Below are positions 59,563-64,000 of a stretch of DNA of 64,000 nucleotides, in pieces. Numbering within the stretch: position 1 is the first letter of the stretch; every line of letters begins with the position of its first letter. Origin of the DNA: Streptomyces abyssomicinicus (GTDB taxonomy: Bacteria > Actinomycetota > Actinomycetes > Streptomycetales > Streptomycetaceae). Location: NCBI RefSeq assembly GCF_008974245.1, contig NZ_BBZI01000007.1:391629-455628 (forward strand), read 5' to 3'. The translations under genes were made by a program, and so were the position numbers. Below the pieces are notes generated by a model. The model was not told the DNA's origin, made no database searches, and was given only the letters and a program-made list of their open reading frames with translations.

Positions 59563-61488
59563 ATGCGGAGTAGCGGCAGCGGGCTTCCTGCACCCGTGCG
59601 GAGGTCGTACGACGTTCTCGGGCGTGCCCGACGCCTCGTCTCGGCGCGCCTGGCGCTACGGGCCGGTGTCGCCGCCGCCCTGACGGCGGTCGGGGCGGTC
59701 GCGCTCGGGGACTACCAGCAGCAGGTCGTGGTGACGGCGCTCATCTACGGGATCGCGGCGATCTCGCTGACGGTGCTGATGGGATGGGTGGGACGTCCCT
59801 CGCTGATGACCGCGGGCTCCCTGCTCGCGGGCGGCTACTGCACCGTGTTCGTCGCCGGCCGGATGGCGGTCCCGTTCCCGGCCACCCTCGTCGTCGTCAC
59901 CCTCGTGGGAGCGGTGTTCGGACTCGCGGCGTCCCTCCCGGCCCGCCGGCTGTCGGGCCTCTACCTCCTGCTGAGCACCCTCGCGGTCTTCTACCTGGTG
60001 GTGGATCTGGGCAACATCGTCCAGAGCCGCCAAGCGGTCCTCGGCGGCTACTTCGTCGATCCGCCGCAGCTGTTCGGGTACGCGCTCACCGACGGCTCGG
60101 CGTGGTTCCTCGTCGTCGCCCTGCTGACCTTCGGGGTGTACGAGTACTTCACCTACATCCGCCGGACCCGCCACGGCCGCGCCTGGATCGCGATCCGGGA
60201 CCACGAGGCGGCGGCCTCCGTGACCGGAGTCCGGGTCGGGTCGTCGGTCGCCCTGGCGTTCGCGCTCACGACGGCGGTCCAGTTCCTCGCCGGCGCGCTG
60301 CTCGCCTACCACCTCAGCACCGTTTCCTACACGGCCTACACGCTCCAGATGAGCTTCAACTTCATCGTCATGATCGTCCTCGGCGGACTCGGCCGTCCGC
60401 TCGGAGCGGTGGCCGGCGCGGCCGTCGTGACGCTGGTGCCCACGTTCATGAACTCGCTGTTCGGCGGCGCGGCGACCACCGACAGCTGGATGTCGCGCAA
60501 CCTGGGCTCGGTCGAGTCCATCGTCTTCGCGCTGATCGGGACGGCCGTGCTGCTGAGAGCCCGTCGCACGCGGCCGCGGCGGACGCGCAAGGACACCGCG
60601 GCGGCGCCGTCCCCCCAGGCCCCGACCGGTACCCCGGCGAAGGCGTCCCCGACCGGTACGCCGGAAGAGGTGTCACGGACCGAGCTGGTCGGGGTCTCCG
60701 CCTCCTACGCGGCCGGCGAGACCGCCCTGGACGACGTCACACTGACCGTCGCGGCGGGTGCGACGACCGCGGTCGTCGGGCGCAACGGCGCCGGGAAGTC
60801 CAGCCTGCTCCACGCGCTGGCCGGTTACCCGGAGCAGTCGGGCGGCCGCGTCGTGTCCGGTCAGGTCCGCCTCCGCCACGACGGCGAGGAGACCGACCTC
60901 CGTCCGCTGTCCATCAGCGAGCGCAGCGACCTCGGTGTCGCGCTGATCCCGGCGGAGGACAAGGTCTTCGCGGAACTCACGGTGCGGGAGCACCTCCGGG
61001 AGGCGATCGCCGCCGGGACGGCCCGGGCCCGGCGGACCGGGGCCGAGGCGCCGGCCATGGCCACGCTGCTGGAGTCGTTCCCCGCGCTCGGGGACAAACT
61101 CGACCGGCGGGCCGGACTGCTCAGCGGCGGCGAACGGCAGCAGCTCGCACTCGCCGCCGCCGTCGCCCGGCTGCCCCATCTCCTGCTCATCGACGAGCCG
61201 ACCCTGGGACTGTCCCCGGCCGCGATCGCCATGCTCGAGCCGGTGCTCGGGCGCATCAGGTCGCAGGTGCCGGGCGGCATCGTCCTCGCCGAGCAGAACC
61301 CGAGCCTGGCGATGCGTCTCGCGGACACCCTCGTCCTCCTCGAGAACGGCCGGCCCGTCCGCTCCGGCGAGCCGTCCGACGAGCTTCTCGAGTTCATCGA
61401 GAACAGATTCCTCGGGCTCGACGAGCTCGTCGCGGCCGCGACGGTTCCGCAGCCCGACGGCCCGCGGGCCCAAGGCGTCACGCAGTGA
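59563..61488 (+). CDS. Fused LivM-type permease / LivF-type ATPase
   Basis: This 641-residue fusion has two parts. Residues about 20-335 form a LivM-like branched-chain-type permease with hydrophobic segments and the loop HGRAWIAIRDHEAAASVTGV. After a Pro/Thr-rich linker (about 345-375) comes a LivF-like ATPase with Walker A GRNGAGKSSLL, signature LSGGERQQLALAAAVA, Walker B HLLLIDEPTLGLSP and the terminal VLLENGRPV. LivM and LivF are normally separate proteins. The operon continues with LivK, LivH and LivG homologues, so the importer has all parts. The substrate is unknown (amino acid, amide or urea-like). ATG 59563 has GGTGGAG upstream; a longer in-frame start at 59497 overlaps the promoter. 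Confidence 0.9.
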   Translation: MRSSGSGLPAPVRRSYDVLGRARRLVSARLALRAGVAAALTAVGAVALGDYQQQVVVTALIYGIAAISLTVLMGWVGRPSLMTAGSLLAGGYCTVFVAGRMAVPFPATLVVVTLVGAVFGLAASLPARRLSGLYLLLSTLAVFYLVVDLGNIVQSRQAVLGGYFVDPPQLFGYALTDGSAWFLVVALLTFGVYEYFTYIRRTRHGRAWIAIRDHEAAASVTGVRVGSSVALAFALTTAVQFLAGALLAYHLSTVSYTAYTLQMSFNFIVMIVLGGLGRPLGAVAGAAVVTLVPTFMNSLFGGAATTDSWMSRNLGSVESIVFALIGTAVLLRARRTRPRRTRKDTAAAPSPQAPTGTPAKASPTGTPEEVSRTELVGVSASYAAGETALDDVTLTVAAGATTAVVGRNGAGKSSLLHALAGYPEQSGGRVVSGQVRLRHDGEETDLRPLSISERSDLGVALIPAEDKVFAELTVREHLREAIAAGTARARRTGAEAPAMATLLESFPALGDKLDRRAGLLSGGERQQLALAAAVARLPHLLLIDEPTLGLSPAAIAMLEPVLGRIRSQVPGGIVLAEQNPSLAMRLADTLVLLENGRPVRSGEPSDELLEFIENRFLGLDELVAAATVPQPDGPRAQGVTQ

Positions 61489-61494
61489 CCTCAA

Positions 61495-61528
61495 CCCAAC
61501 CTCTCACGAAGCCCAACCTCTCACGAAG
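61495..61528 (+). repeat. Perfect 17-bp tandem duplication before livK
   Basis: CCCAACCTCTCACGAAG occurs twice in direct succession between the fused transporter gene and the binding-protein gene. The second copy ends nine bases before the ATG and leads into GAAGGAAG, the likely ribosome-binding site. Confidence 0.85.
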
Positions 61529-61537
61529 GAAGTCCAG

Positions 61538-62770
61538 ATGAAGTCCTCCTCGGCACGTCCCGGTGGCCGTCCGCTCACCAGCGGCGTTCTGGGCCTGGCG
61601 CTCGTCGCGGTGCTGGCGGGCTGCGGCGACGGATCCGGTGGCTCCGCGAAGGGCCCGTACCAGGTCGGCGTGGTGGTCGACCAGTCGGGCCCGGTGCGCT
61701 CGGTGTCGGCCCCGCAGCTGGTCGGCATCAAGGCCGCGATCGCGGCGGCGAACGACGCCGGCGGCGTCAACGGTCACAAGATCGAACTCGTCGTACGGGA
61801 CGACGCCTCGGACGCGGCCAAGGGCGTCGCGGCGTTCCGCGAACTCGTCGACCGCTACGAGGTGAGCGCGGTCACCGGCTTCACGTCCAGCACCTCGATC
61901 CCCGGCGTCGTGAACTTCGCGCAGCAGTCCAAGGTCGCCATGCTGGCCGCCGGTGCTCCGGGCGACCTCCTGGACCCGGTCAACCCCGTCGTGTTCTCGA
62001 CCAACGCCAGCATCAACGCCCAGGGCACCGGCGGAGTGGACTACCTGAAGAGCCTCACCGCCGACGGCCGGCTCCCCGCCGAGCCGAAGCTGGCGCTCTT
62101 CTCCTACTCGAGTCCGGCGGGCGAGAGCTGGAGGTCGGCGGTCGAGCCGTACGCGAAGGCGCAGGGCTTCGACATCGTCACCGAGCAGACCGCGGCGGTC
62201 GGCTCCGCGAGCTACAGCGCGGCGATGCAGGCGATCACCGCCTCGGAGCCCGACGCGGTCCTCGTCACCGCCGCCGAGACCGACCTCATCAACATGGCCA
62301 AGAGCCTCCAGGCGTCCGGTCTGGATCCGAGGACGCCGGTCGTCAACTACTCGTTCGGCAGCGGCGCCTCGGTGCTCCGCGCGGTCGCGGACCTCGGCCT
62401 GGAGCACTACGTCGCCTCGGCGCCGTTCGACGCCGACGGTGACGCCGCAGGCTCGAAGGCGTACGCCGACGCCGTGACGAAGGCGGGCGGCGACCCCGCG
62501 ACGGTGATGGTCCCCGAGGGTTACGCCCAGGGACGGATGGTCGTGGAAGTGCTGGAGAAGTGCGGCTACCCGTGCCCGGCGGACACGTTCCTCAAGACCG
62601 TCAACGCCTTCGATTCCGACCTCGACGGATTCGCCTTCGGCCCGGTCGTCTTCGACGCGGCCGGCCACGCCGGCCCGACCACCGTCGCCTTCCGCACCTG
62701 GGACGCGAAGAAGAAGGCCCCGACCACGGTCAAGGGAAGCTTCGAGCTCGCCGGCGCGAGCCACGGATGA
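61538..62770 (+). CDS. livK: LivK-type substrate-binding lipoprotein
   Basis: This 410-residue lipoprotein has the lipobox VLAGC with Cys29. The mature part is a type I periplasmic-binding-protein fold of the Leu/Ile/Val-binding family: YQVGVVVDQSGPVRSVSAPQLVG, AANDAGGVNGHKIELVVRDDASD, AVTGFTSSTSIPG and EPDAVLVTAAETDL. It delivers substrate to the membrane parts encoded on both sides. Specificity cannot be read from sequence; relatives bind branched amino acids, amides or urea. It lies 49 bp after the fused gene and 38 bp before livH. Confidence 0.93.
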   Translation: MKSSSARPGGRPLTSGVLGLALVAVLAGCGDGSGGSAKGPYQVGVVVDQSGPVRSVSAPQLVGIKAAIAAANDAGGVNGHKIELVVRDDASDAAKGVAAFRELVDRYEVSAVTGFTSSTSIPGVVNFAQQSKVAMLAAGAPGDLLDPVNPVVFSTNASINAQGTGGVDYLKSLTADGRLPAEPKLALFSYSSPAGESWRSAVEPYAKAQGFDIVTEQTAAVGSASYSAAMQAITASEPDAVLVTAAETDLINMAKSLQASGLDPRTPVVNYSFGSGASVLRAVADLGLEHYVASAPFDADGDAAGSKAYADAVTKAGGDPATVMVPEGYAQGRMVVEVLEKCGYPCPADTFLKTVNAFDSDLDGFAFGPVVFDAAGHAGPTTVAFRTWDAKKKAPTTVKGSFELAGASHG

Positions 62771-62808
62771 CCCCCCTCGCTGCTGCTCGCCAGGCTGGAG
62801 ACTGAACG

Positions 62809-63675
62809 ATGTCGATCACCACCACCGTCAATCTGGCGAGCGCCAGCATCCTGCTCGCCGCGATCTACTGCCTCGTCAACACGGGGCTGGTGCTCCTCTA
62901 CCGCTCGACCGGGGTGCTGAACTTCAGTCACGGTCAGCTGGTCATGCTGGGCGCCTACGTGATGTCCAGCGTGAAGATCGGTTCGTACCCGCTGAGACTG
63001 GCGATCGCGGCCCTCGTGGTCGGCGTCGTCTCCTGGATCTCGTACCACGTGCTGATCCGGCGGCTGACGGGTGGGGACGAGTTCCGCAAGGTCGTGACGA
63101 GTTTCATGCTGGCGATCCTGCTGACCCAGATCATCGTCCTGGCATGGGGCACCGACACCCGCGCGGTGCCGAACTCCACCGACGCCTGGTTCGCGCTCGG
63201 AGCGGCCCATGTGCGCTGGAGCGTCGTCGTCGACGCCTGCACCGCCGTCGTGCTCGCCGTGGGACTCACCTTCTTCCTCAGCCGGACCCTGTCCGGCCTG
63301 AGGATGCGGGCCCTGGCCGCCAACGAGGAACTCGCGGCGTACAGCGGGATCAAGGTGCACCGCCTCGCGGGCCTCGCCTGGGCGATCGCCGGCGGCGGCG
63401 CGGCGCTGGCGGGAGTGATGTACGCGGAGACCACCTCGGTGTCGCTCGCCCTGGCGGACATCCTGCTGCTCGCGTTCCCGGCCGCGGTCCTGGGAGGGCT
63501 CAACAGCATCCCCGGCTCCATCCTCGGCTCGGTGATCATGGCCACCCTGCTGACCCTGTGCGGCTACTTCCTCGGCGGCCAGTGGGTCAACGTCCTGGCG
63601 TTCGTGGTCCTGCTCGGCGTGCTCATCGTGCGGCCCTTCGGCCTCCTGGGCGCCGGTTCGGCCCAGCGTCTCTAG
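62809..63675 (+). CDS. livH: LivH-type ABC permease
   Basis: This 288-residue permease has about eight hydrophobic segments and the LivH hallmarks YRSTGVLNFSHGQLVMLGAY near the N terminus, LSGLRMRALAANEELAAYSGI as the ATPase-contacting loop, and AVLGGLNSIPGSILGS. It pairs with the LivM half of the fused protein. The start lies 38 bp after livK, with GGAGACTGAACG before the ATG. Confidence 0.95.
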   Translation: MSITTTVNLASASILLAAIYCLVNTGLVLLYRSTGVLNFSHGQLVMLGAYVMSSVKIGSYPLRLAIAALVVGVVSWISYHVLIRRLTGGDEFRKVVTSFMLAILLTQIIVLAWGTDTRAVPNSTDAWFALGAAHVRWSVVVDACTAVVLAVGLTFFLSRTLSGLRMRALAANEELAAYSGIKVHRLAGLAWAIAGGGAALAGVMYAETTSVSLALADILLLAFPAAVLGGLNSIPGSILGSVIMATLLTLCGYFLGGQWVNVLAFVVLLGVLIVRPFGLLGAGSAQRL

Positions 63676-63693
63676 CTCAGGAAGGACAATCCC

Positions 63694-64000
63694 ATGCAAC
63701 ACGTCGCACACGTCGCGGAAAGCGACCGCCTCCGGGTCGACGCAGTGGTGCTGAAGCTGTCGGACGTGCTGATCCTGCGCGGGGTGAGCCTCGCGGTGGA
63801 GCCGGCACGGACCCTCGGCCTGCTCGGAGCCAACGGCTCCGGCAAGAGCAGCCTGCTCAACGTCGTCTCCGGCTACTACCGGCCCAGCGCCGGGAGCGTA
63901 CGTCTCGACGGGATCGACATGGCCGGCCGGAGTCCGGCCCGCGTCGCCGCGAGCGGGGTCGGCAGGTCCTTCCAGTCCATCGGACGGATGGAGGACCTGA
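63694..64000 (+). CDS. livG: LivG-type ABC ATPase, truncated at window edge
   Basis: The first 102 residues of an ATP-binding subunit are present. They include Walker A GANGSGKSSLLNVVSGYY and the LivG-type GVGRSFQSIGRMEDL after the Q-loop region. The rest lies outside the window. It should pair with the LivF domain of the fused protein to form the nucleotide-binding dimer. AGGAAGGA precedes the ATG, 18 bp after livH. Confidence 0.95.
   Translation, partial: MQHVAHVAESDRLRVDAVVLKLSDVLILRGVSLAVEPARTLGLLGANGSGKSSLLNVVSGYYRPSAGSVRLDGIDMAGRSPARVAASGVGRSFQSIGRMEDL

Noticed and set aside
59563..63675. Annotation of the Liv-type operon as a urea (Urt) importer
   Set aside because: Urease genes are in the same window, but they are about 17 kb away with their own urea transporter. 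Nothing in the binding protein identifies urea as ligand.

Overview
This window is chromosomal DNA from a high-GC actinomycete, almost certainly a Streptomyces. The base composition is strongly GC-biased with G/C at third codon positions. The gene content fits the genus: a giant NRPS with an MbtH partner, a CebR-type cellulose operator, GH11 and CBM2 secreted enzymes, several lipoproteins, and genes with a -10 box placed directly before the start codon. All assignments come from reading motifs by eye; no database search was run.

Region 1 (1-27.6 kb) is the 3' part of a nonribosomal peptide cluster. A truncated NRPS (E-C-A-T) is followed by an intact 6,724-residue NRPS (C-A-T-E, C-A-T, C-A-T-E, C-A-T, C-A-T-E). 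Downstream lie an MbtH-like protein, a GNAT acetyltransferase, a type II thioesterase and an LLM flavin oxidoreductase, all on the + strand. The E domains and the matching condensation-domain subtypes predict a strictly alternating D/L chain. The last module ends in an E domain with no cis thioesterase.

Region 2 (27.7-33.2 kb) holds a DedA membrane protein and, on the - strand, a lipoprotein, an unrecognised protein, an FUSC-type transporter and two CrcB fluoride-channel subunits. The last three are joined by start/stop overlaps.

Region 3 (33.3-42.2 kb) is a urea-to-ammonium operon: urea transporter, ureA, a CbiX-like protein with a very large histidine-rich tail, ureB, ureC, ureF, ureG, ureD and an Amt channel. 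No ureE is present. The His-rich protein between ureA and ureB is the best candidate here for a poorly described nickel-handling component. The Amt carries Glu in place of the first pore histidine.

Region 4 (42.3-49.5 kb) contains a DUF4232-like lipoprotein, decayed remnants of a ROK kinase and NanE, a SnoaL-like/MerR operon with a MerR-type 19-bp-spacer promoter, and two CBM2-bearing secreted enzymes. These are a CE3/SGNH esterase behind a perfect CebR-type box and a GH11 xylanase behind CGAAA/TTTCG boxes. A choice-of-anchor A surface protein follows.

Region 5 (49.6-58.8 kb) has a polytopic M48 protease with an overlapping partner gene. Next is a sulfur-acquisition-type operon: MetQ-like lipoprotein, two flavin monooxygenases, and MetN and MetI homologues. 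About 1 kb of largely non-coding DNA precedes it, with a Cys-Cys-containing short ORF and a tandem 14-bp repeat.

Region 6 (58.8-64 kb) is a TetR regulator divergent from a branched-chain-type ABC importer: a LivM-LivF fusion, LivK, LivH and a truncated LivG. Two identical TGAGCGCTCA palindromes sit in the shared promoter region. No rRNA, tRNA, CRISPR array, insertion sequence or attachment site was seen.
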